A stretch of DNA of 64,000 nucleotides, taken from an uncultured Blautia sp. Lineage in GTDB: Bacteria; Bacillota; Clostridia; Lachnospirales; Lachnospiraceae. The position numbers and the translations under genes were made by a program. The notes beneath the pieces are model-generated. The model saw only the letters and a list, made by a program, of their open reading frames with translations, was not told where the DNA came from and searched no databases. The stretch spans positions 35,832 through 99,831 of the forward strand of contig CALBGI010000049.1 in the NCBI GenBank assembly GCA_937893675.1, given 5' to 3'. Positions 44,850 through 52,900 of this stretch are shown here, piece after piece (positions within the stretch are counted from its first letter, which is position 1; each line of letters opens with the position of its first letter).

Positions 44850-45644
44850 TTATATTTCTTTACTCTTCCTCCAACAATTTGGCGTTATACCCATAGCCTC
44901 CCGAAATACGCGGCTAAAATGAAACTGACTAGAAAAACCCATACTGTCAGAAATTTCTCCTATTGTTTTATTTGTATTTTTCAGCATAAAACATGCCATA
45001 TCTAATTTAGTTGACATAATATATTTTTTAGGCGATTGTCCACAATACTGCCAAAATAATGTCCGCAATTCTCTTTCTCCCAACCCAATTTCCGCAGCTA
45101 TTTTTCTCACAGTGATGGTCGATATCTCTCGTTGAATTAACTGACTTGCTTTCATAAATAAACATTGTTTTTCATCCATATTATTCATGTATTCTATTTG
45201 TCTAGATATTTCTGCTAAGATTCCACAAAAAATAGAAGATGCCAAAACCATTTGTCCTGCTTTGATCAAGTCTAAACAGTTCCTGCACTGCGTTTCAAAA
45301 AAAACATCCTGTTTCACTGAAAATATTTGTTCTCTCGCTAACAATAAATTCTCTGCCCGAAATTCAAACCACCAAAATTCCCATGTTTCTCCTTCAGTTC
45401 CATAAGAAAAAGCAGTTTGATCCGGTTGAAACAGCAAAACACTTCCTTGCTTAAGATGATATTCACTTTTTCCGTTTCTCAAAAATCCCCGCCCGTTTCT
45501 CACCCATACTAAAACGCAAAAGTTTTGAAACAATGGCTCATGTAAAACCTGGTATGAAGCATCCGCCTGTAAATAATAGACTGCTTTTAAACTGACAGAA
45601 ATGCTTTTTCTCTCTTCTTCTCCAACTTCAAATTCTACAAACAT
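44850..45644 (-). CDS. AraC-family regulator with cupin sensor
   Basis: Regulator of 264 residues: N-terminal AraC-type cupin (GRGFLRNGKSEYHLKQGSVLLFQPD) and two C-terminal helix-turn-helix motifs (KIAAEIGLGERELRTLFW, EISDSMGFSSQFHFSRVF). Divergent from the URO-D-like gene and upstream of the galactoside operon, so it may control either. Start ATG after GGGAGGG. Confidence 0.9.
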   Translation of the reverse strand: MFVEFEVGEEERKSISVSLKAVYYLQADASYQVLHEPLFQNFCVLVWVRNGRGFLRNGKSEYHLKQGSVLLFQPDQTAFSYGTEGETWEFWWFEFRAENLLLAREQIFSVKQDVFFETQCRNCLDLIKAGQMVLASSIFCGILAEISRQIEYMNNMDEKQCLFMKASQLIQREISTITVRKIAAEIGLGERELRTLFWQYCGQSPKKYIMSTKLDMACFMLKNTNKTIGEISDSMGFSSQFHFSRVFREAMGITPNCWRKSKEI

Positions 45645-45693
45645 TCTTTCCCTCCCGAAATATATATTTTTTTGTTCGTTTTTTCTATGGTTT

Positions 45694-45723
45694 TTGCCCT
45701 ATTTTCGTTTTAATATATATAAT
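45694..45723 (+). promoter_or_regulatory. Predicted promoter of the URO-D-like gene
   Basis: TTGCCC (45694-45699) and TATAAT (45718-45723), 18-nt spacer. It lies in the 104-bp gap between the divergent AraC gene and the URO-D-like gene. Confidence 0.55.
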
Positions 45724-45748
45724 CAATATAGTGCAGGAGGAAAGAAAA

Positions 45749-46903
45749 ATGCAAGAAAAAGTCTCAAGGAATATAACCCCATCAGCCAAAAAAATACGCG
45801 ATTTCTATGCCCTTCGTCCTGATGCCCCTATTTACCAGAAAGAATTTGGATATTATGTCCTTGACCGGTGGATTGATGAAGGATACTTAAAACCCCAAAA
45901 TGAAGTAATCGACTATGATACTTATCTCCGCCAGATATTTGGATACGATGAACCAGCCGTAAATGAAGTATACGGACTCGGATGGTGTGAGGCCGGTTTC
46001 TTCCCACAGTTCGAGGAAAAAATTCTGGAAGATTTAGGTGAATATGAACTTGTTCAAGACTTTGCAGGTCGAGGCGTTCTTTATTTTAAAGGCCGCCGCA
46101 ATGGTTTTATGCCCGAGTACAAAACACACCCTGTCAAAGACTGGAACACTTGGGAGCGGGATGTTAAATGGCGTATGAACCCGGATACTCCAGGCCGCAT
46201 GAAAACAACGTATCAAGAAATACAGAAAGCCAAAGACGGTGCCAAACAGGGAAACGCTATCGTTCAATGTATGGTAGGCGGATATATGTATCTCCGTAGC
46301 CTTATCGGCCCCGAGGAACTACTTTATATGTTTTATGATGAACCCGAATTAGTCCACGACTGTATGAAAACCTGGTTTGAACTTGCAGATACAGTTATTG
46401 CCCGACATCAAAAAGAAGTGGTTTTTGATGAATTATTTCTCGGTGAAGATATTTGCTACAATCATGGAGCTCTTATTTCTCCTGATATGATGCGGGAATT
46501 TTTACTCCCATACTATCAGCAGCTCTATACAAATATGAAAAGACGAAATCTTGACTCCAGCCAAACACTTCATTTCCAAATTGATACCGATGGATATTGC
46601 GGTGATGTTATTGATATTTATAAAGAAATTGGTTGCGATTACATGAGTCCTTTTGAAGTAGCCTCTCACTGTGATGTCGTAAAAATCGGTCAAAAATACC
46701 CTGAACTACTTATGTCCGGCGGCATTGACAAACGTATCATTGCCAAAGGCGGAGATGCAATTAAACGCCATCTGGATTATATTATGCCTGCCATGCGCAA
46801 ACGAGGAGGATATATTCCTACTTGCGATCACGGAGTACCTGAAGAGGTTTCTTTTGAAAACTATATGCTCTATCGAGAGCTAATGAACGATTATTGTAAA
46901 TGA
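45749..46903 (+). CDS. Uroporphyrinogen decarboxylase-like (MtaA/URO-D family) protein
   Basis: Protein of 384 residues of the URO-D superfamily, which includes haem-pathway decarboxylases and corrinoid methyltransferases. Visible family segments: FLGEDICYNHGALISPDMMREF, LHFQIDTDGY, GCDYMSPFEVASHCD and IPTCDHGVPEEVSFENY. The MtaA-type zinc motif H-X-C is not clear (HFQ instead), so a methyltransferase role is uncertain, and no haem genes are near. Start: ATG 45749 after GGAGG; the GTG at 45731 overlaps that site. Single-gene unit, divergent from an AraC regulator. Confidence 0.82.
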   Translation: MQEKVSRNITPSAKKIRDFYALRPDAPIYQKEFGYYVLDRWIDEGYLKPQNEVIDYDTYLRQIFGYDEPAVNEVYGLGWCEAGFFPQFEEKILEDLGEYELVQDFAGRGVLYFKGRRNGFMPEYKTHPVKDWNTWERDVKWRMNPDTPGRMKTTYQEIQKAKDGAKQGNAIVQCMVGGYMYLRSLIGPEELLYMFYDEPELVHDCMKTWFELADTVIARHQKEVVFDELFLGEDICYNHGALISPDMMREFLLPYYQQLYTNMKRRNLDSSQTLHFQIDTDGYCGDVIDIYKEIGCDYMSPFEVASHCDVVKIGQKYPELLMSGGIDKRIIAKGGDAIKRHLDYIMPAMRKRGGYIPTCDHGVPEEVSFENYMLYRELMNDYCK

Positions 46904-46911
46904 CAGGCGTA

Positions 46912-46947
46912 AAACAGCCGGATACCTCACCAGGCATCCGGCTGTTT
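46912..46947. terminator. Bidirectional terminator between the URO-D-like gene and araD
   Basis: A perfect 12-bp stem AAACAGCCGGAT / ATCCGGCTGTTT (46912-46923, 46936-46947) with a 12-nt loop. The A/T ends give a short U-tract in both directions, fitting the two convergent genes. Confidence 0.75.
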
Positions 46948-46982
46948 GCATCTCTATAACCAGAAATTATTTATATTTTTCA

Positions 46983-47675
46983 CTATTTTCCCTGTCCATA
47001 ATAAGCATTTGCCCCGTGCTTGCGGTAATAATGCTTATCCTGCAATTCCTGGGGCGCCGGTTTCACATCCGGATTGATCATCTCTGTCCGCGCCGCCATT
47101 TTTGCGCATTCCTCCAGAACAACTGCGTTATGCACTGCTTCATGTGCGTTCTTTCCCCAGGTAAAGGGGCCGTGGTTCTTGCAAAGCACCGCCGGAACCG
47201 CTTCATAATCCTTGTCCTTAAAATAATCTGCGATCAGAACGCCTGTGTTTTTCTCATAGGCTTCCTCAATTTCTTCCTTTGTCAGATTTCGTACGCATGG
47301 AACTTCTCCGTAAATATAGTCTGCATGAGTAGTTCCATAGCAGGGAATTCCTCTTCCCGCCTGCGCCCAGCTTGTTGCCCAGGAAGAATGTGTATGTACG
47401 ATTCCCCCGATATTTGGAAACGCATTGTAAAGCTCCACATGAGTTGCCGTATCTGAGGACGGGTTATATTTTCCCTCCACCTTATTGCCTGCAAGATCAA
47501 CAACCACCATATCGTCCGGTGTCAGCCTGTCATACTCCACTCCACTTGGTTTAATGACAAAAAGCCCCTTCTCACGGTCGATTCCGCTGACATTTCCCCA
47601 GGTAAATGTAACCAGTCCATATTTTGGAAGCTCCATGTTCGCTTTGTATACTTCTTCTTTTAACTTTTCCAGCAT
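46983..47675 (-). CDS. araD: L-ribulose-5-phosphate 4-epimerase
   Basis: Converts L-ribulose-5-phosphate to D-xylulose-5-phosphate in arabinose catabolism, 230 residues. Class II aldolase fold with TWGNVSGID, PSGVEYD, the zinc pair in VHTHSSW and the third zinc His in KNHGPFTWG. Start: ATG 47675, 8 nt after GGAGAG. Monocistronic here, without araA or araB, and behind a promoter that overlaps a probable AraR operator plus a leader of about 220 nt. Confidence 0.95.
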   Translation of the reverse strand: MLEKLKEEVYKANMELPKYGLVTFTWGNVSGIDREKGLFVIKPSGVEYDRLTPDDMVVVDLAGNKVEGKYNPSSDTATHVELYNAFPNIGGIVHTHSSWATSWAQAGRGIPCYGTTHADYIYGEVPCVRNLTKEEIEEAYEKNTGVLIADYFKDKDYEAVPAVLCKNHGPFTWGKNAHEAVHNAVVLEECAKMAARTEMINPDVKPAPQELQDKHYYRKHGANAYYGQGK

Positions 47676-47734
47676 CCTATTCTCTCCTCTCATCGGCTGT
47701 GCTCGCATTCATTAAGTGTTTTTAAAAAATATTT

Positions 47735-47872
47735 GCGAGGGGAGAGCTCAAAGTTGCGAAGGCCGCACTCCCCTCGCGCTCCCCTGTTGGCCGCCGCCAA
47801 AACCCAAGAACTTCTTCTCTTGTTTTTAAACAGTGCCCAAAAGCTTCCCCTCTTGTCCTTAAGCGTGCCCAA
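47735..47872 (-). repeat. Structured araD leader with three tandem ~33-nt repeats
   Basis: Between the araD promoter and start. Three tandem units of 32-33 nt lie at 47776-47807, 47808-47840 and 47841-47872; the last two share CTCTTGT, TTAA and GTGCCCAA. A 10-bp inverted repeat (GCGAGGGGAG 47735-47744, CTCCCCTCGC 47768-47777) follows. One minus-strand frame (47690-47902) is open and reads the units as 11-residue repeats, but its ATG overlaps the -10 element and it has no ribosome binding site, so it is probably not translated from this promoter. Origin and function unknown. Confidence 0.6.
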
Positions 47873-47900
47873 GAAGGGAAATACCATACTAAGTGTTTCC

Positions 47901-47929
47901 ATTATATCACTTGTACGTACCTATCACAA
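47901..47929 (-). promoter_or_regulatory. araD promoter with probable AraR operator
   Basis: TTGTGA (47929-47924) and TATAAT (47906-47901), exact 17-nt spacer, on the minus strand. The spacer holds ACTTGTACGTACCTAT (47909-47924), which matches 13 of 16 positions of the Bacillus subtilis AraR site ATTTGTACGTACAAAT recalled from the literature. Repression by an AraR homologue, lifted by arabinose, is likely. Confidence 0.75.
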
Positions 47930-47934
47930 CTTGT

Positions 47935-48642
47935 TCACTGCTGAAACTCCACAATCACATATGGTTTCTGGTTTTCGTCCTCAAGAACCACGGTAACTCT
48001 GCCTTCCCCGATGTTCACCTTAGGATAAAATACTTCCCCCAGTCTCCCCTGCATCTTGTACTCTGCACGCATCTGCCGCACGTAAAAATCGCCGGGCAGA
48101 TAATCCTGTGCCATGGAAACGTACTGACAGTTATTCACATGATGATTGGTGTCCAGATGGTGCTTCTGCACTGTAAAGGGTTCCCTCTCCTGCCACTTCT
48201 CAGGCAGTTTTATTTTGCGCGGCGCATATTCCATCGAAAGCCTGGGCTCTATCTCATATCCTGCCGTATCCTCCGGCTCCAGCTTTGCCGGAAGGCCAGT
48301 CTCCACATTGAGATAACTCCAATAGGTATTTGCATAGGCCAGCCGCTCTCCATCCTTTGTATCCATATGAAAATTCCGCATTCCCATAAAGCCTTTAAAA
48401 TCATAGGGAAACGTAGTTGTGATCACATGCTCGCCAAGAGCAGGATAGCGATTGACGACCACCTGCCAGGCTGACAGCACCCACACACGCTTTCGCGCCA
48501 GCACTCCCTTTACCCCTAATCCAATAGACTCAGAATGAAAGGTGCTGCTGTCCTGAAAATAATTTAAAATCCCCGGCAAAGACAGTTTTCCATTCTCCCC
48601 GATTTCACTGTAGCGTACTCTGCTTTCAAAACTGTAACTCAT
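47935..48642 (-). CDS. Acyl-ACP thioesterase
   Basis: Releases fatty acids from acyl carrier protein, 235 residues, two hot-dog domains. N-terminal SFESRVRYSEIGENGKLSL and the catalytic region KHHLDTNHHVNNCQYV (Asp/His/Asn) fit the FatA/FatB-like bacterial family. Start ATG follows GGAGG. The araD promoter begins a few bases past its stop. Confidence 0.9.
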   Translation of the reverse strand: MSYSFESRVRYSEIGENGKLSLPGILNYFQDSSTFHSESIGLGVKGVLARKRVWVLSAWQVVVNRYPALGEHVITTTFPYDFKGFMGMRNFHMDTKDGERLAYANTYWSYLNVETGLPAKLEPEDTAGYEIEPRLSMEYAPRKIKLPEKWQEREPFTVQKHHLDTNHHVNNCQYVSMAQDYLPGDFYVRQMRAEYKMQGRLGEVFYPKVNIGEGRVTVVLEDENQKPYVIVEFQQ

Positions 48643-48679
48643 TGTCCGCCTCCAAATCTCTTCCCAGATGTCTCAATGC

Positions 48680-49042
48680 TCAGCGTTTCGGCACAACCTC
48701 CAGCCAATAGCCGTCCGGATCAGAGATAAAATAAATCCCCATAGCCGGATTTTCATAGCAGATACAGCCCATTTCTTTATGCTTTGCGTAAGCTTCCTCA
48801 AAATCCTCTGTCTCAAAAGCTAAATGGAACTCGCATTCTCCCAGATTATAGGGCTGCGGGTGTTCCTCAAGCCAGGTCAGCTCCAGCTCAAAATCAGCCT
48901 CCTCGTTTGCCACATAGACAATAATAAATCCGTCTCCGTTCTTACGGCGAACCTCCTTGAGTCCAAGCGCCTTTTCATAAAAATCCAGAGATTTCTCAAG
49001 ATTCGATACATTGTAGTTTTCGTGAACCATTTTAAATTTCAT
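48680..49042 (-). CDS. Glyoxalase/VOC-superfamily protein
   Basis: Small metal-binding protein of 120 residues with two beta-alpha-beta-beta-beta repeats. Candidate metal ligands are the His in MVHENY, the Glu in FELELTW, the His in CEFHLAF and the Glu in YWLEVVPK, the pattern of lactoylglutathione lyase (GloA). Methylglyoxal detoxification is plausible, as rhamnose and arabinose growth can produce it; other VOC activities are possible. Confidence 0.85.
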   Translation of the reverse strand: MKFKMVHENYNVSNLEKSLDFYEKALGLKEVRRKNGDGFIIVYVANEEADFELELTWLEEHPQPYNLGECEFHLAFETEDFEEAYAKHKEMGCICYENPAMGIYFISDPDGYWLEVVPKR

Positions 49043-49088
49043 GTCTCTTCTCCTTTGCTGTTGTCGTTTTATCTGCTTCTATTTTCTG

Positions 49089-49979
49089 TCAGCCTTCTTC
49101 GTGATCGGACAATGCTGCTGAATCCTCCACAAGATTGGTTACAAGCTGGCGAAAATTCTGGGCATTTTGGGCGGTTATCACTGGCCTGCCGGTTTCTGCC
49201 TCCAACGCCTGCCTCGCTATTCCGGCCACCCGGCCTCCACGGCGCGCCACTTCTTTATTTTCTTCCAACCCCTGCGGCCGGGTCGTCTGGGAAATGTCTT
49301 TTGTAGATGCCTCAGCCAGCATTGTTAGAACCAGTTCAAGATCGCTCATATTATCCCGCAGGTTCTCTTTTTTTAAACCTTTTAACTCCTTGTACTGTCT
49401 GGTTGACATTCCAGACCATGCGCGTGAAATCTCATCTGTCAAAACAGCATACTCTTTTCCTTTTTTTACGCCGCGCTTTCCCCACTCCTCAGTCAGTTCA
49501 TTGCGAATACGGATTCCCATAAGCCGCTGATGCACCCATTCCTCAGAGTAACCTTTTTTCAGATAGGTCTCCAAAGCCCGGTCTATGGCCTGCTCCGGGT
49601 CTATGGTTTCCTCAATGCGCTCTCGCCCAGTCATTGCCAGCCAGGCTTTCAGCGGCTGTGCCTTAGGAGAAGGAACAGACTGGATAATGCGCAAAAGCTG
49701 TTCTGTGTCAGCCACATCCGTCAGACGTTTTTTGCCGTCAGATGCTGTCATTTTCAACTGCTTACAATTTGTAAGCAGTTCATCGGCTCCTTCTCCTTTC
49801 AAACGCTTTTTTAGAACCGCCCAATAAGTGCTGGCATTTCGCGCCGTTTGCTGTTCCGTCAAAACCGCAATTACATCCACAATAGAAAAATACCATTTTT
49901 CCTGCTCTGCATCCCATGCAGTTCTGATTTTCTTATCTTCAAAAAGCTGGATTGCCGTGCTCTCGTTCATTTCTCTCAT
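49089..49979 (-). CDS. BRO-N domain protein (phage-antirepressor-like)
   Basis: Protein of 296 residues. BRO N-terminal domain (about 5-110: IRTAWDAEQEKWYFSIVDVIAV...YWAVLKKRL...DVADTEQLLRII) plus a conserved C-terminal region (YKELKGLKKENLRDNMSDLEL) seen in chromosomal BRO/DinD-like proteins. Start: ATG 49979 after GAGG at 8 nt; an upstream ATG at 50081 would add a very basic 34-residue leader but lacks a good site. No prophage genes are near. Function unknown; DNA binding likely. Confidence 0.85.
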   Translation of the reverse strand: MREMNESTAIQLFEDKKIRTAWDAEQEKWYFSIVDVIAVLTEQQTARNASTYWAVLKKRLKGEGADELLTNCKQLKMTASDGKKRLTDVADTEQLLRIIQSVPSPKAQPLKAWLAMTGRERIEETIDPEQAIDRALETYLKKGYSEEWVHQRLMGIRIRNELTEEWGKRGVKKGKEYAVLTDEISRAWSGMSTRQYKELKGLKKENLRDNMSDLELVLTMLAEASTKDISQTTRPQGLEENKEVARRGGRVAGIARQALEAETGRPVITAQNAQNFRQLVTNLVEDSAALSDHEEG

Positions 49980-50156
49980 CAGAAGTACCTCACTCTCTTT
50001 ATTGCTTTGTTTTGCATTACGACTTTCCTGCTCTGCAGCTGCAGACGGCTTTCTCTTTCGTGCTGTACCTCTTTTTCTCATATGTTTTCTATGAAAATCA
50101 GGACTATGCAGCCTCTGCCAATTCCTCCTTATGCACCCGCCCTGCCTTTCACATTT

Positions 50157-51260
50157 TTACATATATTTCTCCACGATCCTCTGCATTTCCTCCCACTTAT
50201 CCTCCATATCCTTCACCAGCTTAAACTGGGTCCGGCAGCGGTCACGGTTATGCCCCTCTCTGTGAACCTTGAAATACACATCCCCCTCCAGATAATCGGT
50301 GAGGAAGCGCATTCCGCATTCCAGAGTCATGACAATCGCACCAAGGGGCAGGGCTTTCAGCTCTTCCTGTGTCAGGCGTCCGTCACAGCCCTCCACAAAT
50401 CCCTTGGTATAAATGTCAAACAGCTCCATGCTGCAGGAAATTTTGTCCAGATCCACCTCATCCTCTGCGCCGGTGCTGGCTCCGAATCGGATGGAATCCC
50501 CAAAATCGTTCACCGCAAGTCCGGGCATAACGGTATCCAGATCAATGACGCAGACTGCTTTGCCGCTTTCTGCATCCAGCATAACATTGTTAAGCTTCGT
50601 GTCGTTGTGTGTTACACGAAGCGGAAGCTCTCCGGATTCCTGCATTTTTCCAAGAATTTCTGTCAAATGCTGCCGCTCCTTGACGAACTGGATCTCCTCC
50701 TCCATCTCAGAGGCGCGCCCCATCTTATCTTCCTCCACCACCTGGCAGAAACGGTCAAACCTTGCCCTGGTATCGTGAAAGCCCGGTATCGTTTCGTGAA
50801 GCTGTTCTGCCGGAAAATCCGCCAGCATGCTCTGGAAATGTCCAAAAGCCACTGCGCTCTCATAAAAATCCCTGGGCTCGCGCACTTCATCGTAGCACAC
50901 CGCCCGCTCAATTTTCTTGTTCATACGATAATAATTGCCATTTTCATCCTTATAATATGGCTTCCCGTCATCGGAGGGAATGACCACCAGCGTCTCCCGC
51001 TCACAGTCTCCTCCCGCCTCCGCGATCTTCCGGCGCAGATGAGAGGTCACATGAAGAATATTCTCCATGACCTCTTCCGGGTGCCTGAAAATCTCATGAT
51101 TGATTCTCTGCAGAACCAGATTCTTCTGCCCTGCATTGTCCTCCACGGTCACTGCATATGTATCGTTAATGTGCCCTGTGCCAAAAGGCTGAATATCCAG
51201 TACCTGCTCCTCATTGACAAAATGATGCGCCGCCTGTCTGATCAAATCTAAATCTGACAT
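50157..51260 (-). CDS. APH-superfamily sugar kinase (N-acetylhexosamine kinase-like)
   Basis: Kinase of 367 residues related to NahK, which makes N-acetylhexosamine 1-phosphate. Motifs: nucleotide loop FGTGHINDTYAV, catalytic THNDTKLNNVML and Mg-binding VIDLDTVMPG. The long C-terminal helical part (FKVHREGHNRDRCRTQFKLV) is typical. Start: ATG 51260 (9 nt after a GGAG) is preferred; ATG 51275 is a close alternative. Divergent from the BMC genes, with separate promoters. The 50082-50156 gap downstream holds no clear terminator. Confidence 0.85.
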   Translation of the reverse strand: MSDLDLIRQAAHHFVNEEQVLDIQPFGTGHINDTYAVTVEDNAGQKNLVLQRINHEIFRHPEEVMENILHVTSHLRRKIAEAGGDCERETLVVIPSDDGKPYYKDENGNYYRMNKKIERAVCYDEVREPRDFYESAVAFGHFQSMLADFPAEQLHETIPGFHDTRARFDRFCQVVEEDKMGRASEMEEEIQFVKERQHLTEILGKMQESGELPLRVTHNDTKLNNVMLDAESGKAVCVIDLDTVMPGLAVNDFGDSIRFGASTGAEDEVDLDKISCSMELFDIYTKGFVEGCDGRLTQEELKALPLGAIVMTLECGMRFLTDYLEGDVYFKVHREGHNRDRCRTQFKLVKDMEDKWEEMQRIVEKYM

Positions 51261-51392
51261 TTCTGATTTCTCCATTTCTTTTGTTTCTTCTCCTTCCGCC
51301 CGGCATGAGCCTCCCGCCGTACCAGACAAAGATGCCGGATAAACGGTTCCGTACTTTGCGCACTCAGAACTCTGGCATCCACAGATATACTT

Positions 51393-51420
51393 AGTATAAT
51401 ATGGCATGATAATTTTGCAA
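51393..51420 (-). promoter_or_regulatory. Promoter of the sugar-kinase gene
   Basis: TTGCAA (51420-51415) and TATACT (51398-51393), 16-nt spacer, on the minus strand. It lies in the 286-bp gap between the kinase and the BMC genes; the rest of that gap shows no feature I recognise. Confidence 0.6.
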
Positions 51421-51480
51421 GCCACTTTTTCCAAATCTTCAAAATTTCCCGTCTTTCCGCATTTTCCACGGAAACTTGGC

Positions 51481-51509
51481 TTGACAGAAAAATCTTCTGA
51501 TAGTATGAT
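51481..51509 (+). promoter_or_regulatory. Strong promoter of the satellite BMC genes
   Basis: TTGACA (51481-51486) and TATGAT (51504-51509), 17-nt spacer, about 38 nt before the first shell gene. No eut-type antiterminator hairpin or B12 riboswitch was recognised. Confidence 0.75.
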
Positions 51510-51546
51510 TTTTACAGGATTATTTATCAAAGAGAGGACGAATTTC

Positions 51547-51912
51547 ATGTCAAACACTCACGAAGAACAAATTCGAATCGTGCAGGAGACCGTAGCCGGC
51601 AAAGAAATCACCTTTGCCCACGTCATGGGCGGCCCTGCTCCTATCATATACCAGAAGCTTGGGCTCAATCCCCAGCTGGATTACAGCTCCTCCGCCATTG
51701 GCATCATGAATATGACGCCGCCGGAGTCCGCTGTCATCGCCTCTGACATTGCAGTAAAAAGCGGCAACGTCTATCTCGGCTTTGCCGACCGCTTCACCGG
51801 CACGCTGATCATCACCGGCGACATCTCCGATGTCATGTCCGCCATGACGGAAATCGTGGATTATTTCCGCGATTCTCTGGGATATGTTGTATGCAACATC
51901 ACAAAAAGATAG
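51547..51912 (+). CDS. BMC shell protein, EutS/PduU type (first copy)
   Basis: Circularly permuted single-domain BMC hexamer protein, 121 residues. Family marks: QETVAGKEITFAHVMG near the N-terminus, IGIMNMTPPESAVIASDIA, and VYLGFADRFTGTLIITGD. EutS/PduU hexamers are minor facets of ethanolamine or propanediol microcompartments, often with a small beta-barrel over the pore formed by the N-terminus. Start ATG 51547, 7 nt after GAGAGGAC. First of three co-directional genes with short gaps (11 and 20 nt). Confidence 0.92.
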   Translation: MSNTHEEQIRIVQETVAGKEITFAHVMGGPAPIIYQKLGLNPQLDYSSSAIGIMNMTPPESAVIASDIAVKSGNVYLGFADRFTGTLIITGDISDVMSAMTEIVDYFRDSLGYVVCNITKR

Positions 51913-51923
51913 GACGTGCAGTT

Positions 51924-52352
51924 ATGGCTCAGATAACAAAGGAAGAACTGCTGGAAAAGCTGTTCCATGACGATTACAGACACCTGAAGGGCAAACGGCT
52001 CCGCCTCACCCGGGTGCGCGTACCTGGAAAAGAAGTCTGCCTGGCACATATCATCAATCCCTCACAGACCTGTATTTATCAGAATCTTGCGCTCCACATC
52101 GGCGTTCACGAGGGCGAGGACCACACCGGCGAGACCATTGGACTTATCCGTTTTACTCCCTGGGAGGCTGTTGTCGTGGCTGCCGATATTGCAGTGAAAA
52201 GCGCTGACGTACAGATTGGTTTTATGGATCGTTTCTGCGGTTCCCTCATTCTCACCGGAGGACTTTCCCAGGTAGAGACTGCTGTAGAAACTGTGGTAAA
52301 AGTGTTTGGGGAAGAATTGGGCTTTCAGACATGCCCCATTCACAAAAGCTGA
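51924..52352 (+). CDS. BMC shell protein, EutS/PduU type (second, longer copy)
   Basis: A second permuted BMC protein, 142 residues, with an N-terminal region about 18 residues longer than its neighbour (MAQITKEELLEKLFHDDYRH) rich in charge and probably helical. Then VRVPGKEVCLAHII, IGLIRFTPWEAVVVAADIA and VQIGFMDRFCGSLILTGG. The extension could be a pore cap or a docking/encapsulation helix; this is inference. Start ATG 51924 after AGGA. Confidence 0.9.
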   Translation: MAQITKEELLEKLFHDDYRHLKGKRLRLTRVRVPGKEVCLAHIINPSQTCIYQNLALHIGVHEGEDHTGETIGLIRFTPWEAVVVAADIAVKSADVQIGFMDRFCGSLILTGGLSQVETAVETVVKVFGEELGFQTCPIHKS

Positions 52353-52372
52353 CAGGACAATAAGGTGACAAA

Positions 52373-52897
52373 ATGAAAAAAATCTTTTTTATGGGCAGAA
52401 GCGAAGCCGGCAAAACCTCTCTGACACAGGCTTTAAAGGGCGAAGAGCTTCACTATATCAAAACACAATATACCAATACCGATGACGACACCATCGACTC
52501 GCCCGGAGAATATGCCGAATCCAAACGCTTCAGCGTCGGCCTGGCCTGTTTTTCCTTCGAGGCAGATGTGGTTGCCATTGTCCAGGCTGCCGATGAGCCT
52601 TTCAGCCTCTTTGGCCCCGGCGGACGCTCATTCATACTGCGCCCGCTCATTGGCATTATCACAAAAATCGACTCCCCCTACGCCAATGTCCCCATGGTGA
52701 CGCAGTGGCTCCAAAACGCAGGCTGCGAGCGGATTTTTCTGGTCAACAACGTCACCCGCGAGGGGATTGACGAGCTTATAGAATATCTGCAGGAGGACCT
52801 GCCGCAGCTTACACTGGAACAGGCCAAATTTAAACAGAGTCTTGGCCTGAACGAGTGGGACGACCTGCCGGAGGGCACAGAGCTTCCCCCGGCATAG
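52373..52897 (+). CDS. EutP/PduV-family GTPase-like protein
   Basis: P-loop protein of 174 residues of the EutP/PduV family found in microcompartment loci. G1 GRSEAGKTS (8-16), G3-like DSPGEY, G4 TKID. PduV binds the outside of Pdu compartments and affects their movement; EutP has been proposed to be an acetate kinase. Third gene of the shell set, ending 3 nt before the convergent kinase gene. Confidence 0.92.
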   Translation: MKKIFFMGRSEAGKTSLTQALKGEELHYIKTQYTNTDDDTIDSPGEYAESKRFSVGLACFSFEADVVAIVQAADEPFSLFGPGGRSFILRPLIGIITKIDSPYANVPMVTQWLQNAGCERIFLVNNVTREGIDELIEYLQEDLPQLTLEQAKFKQSLGLNEWDDLPEGTELPPA

Positions 52898-52900
52898 CTC

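Noticed and set aside
45749..46903. Assignment as haem-pathway uroporphyrinogen decarboxylase (hemE).
   Set aside because: No other haem genes are near, the protein differs from HemE in key regions, and its setting is catabolic; only family membership is claimed.
47776..47872. CRISPR-like array.
   Set aside because: The units abut with no spacers and are imperfect; no cas genes are near.
47690..47902. 70-codon minus-strand frame before araD considered as a leader peptide.
   Set aside because: Its ATG overlaps the -10 element, so the predicted transcript starts after it, and there is no ribosome binding site; kept as a repeat feature.
51276..51557. N-terminal extension of the sugar kinase to 51557.
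   Set aside because: It would cover both divergent promoters and overlap the BMC gene start; no family similarity.
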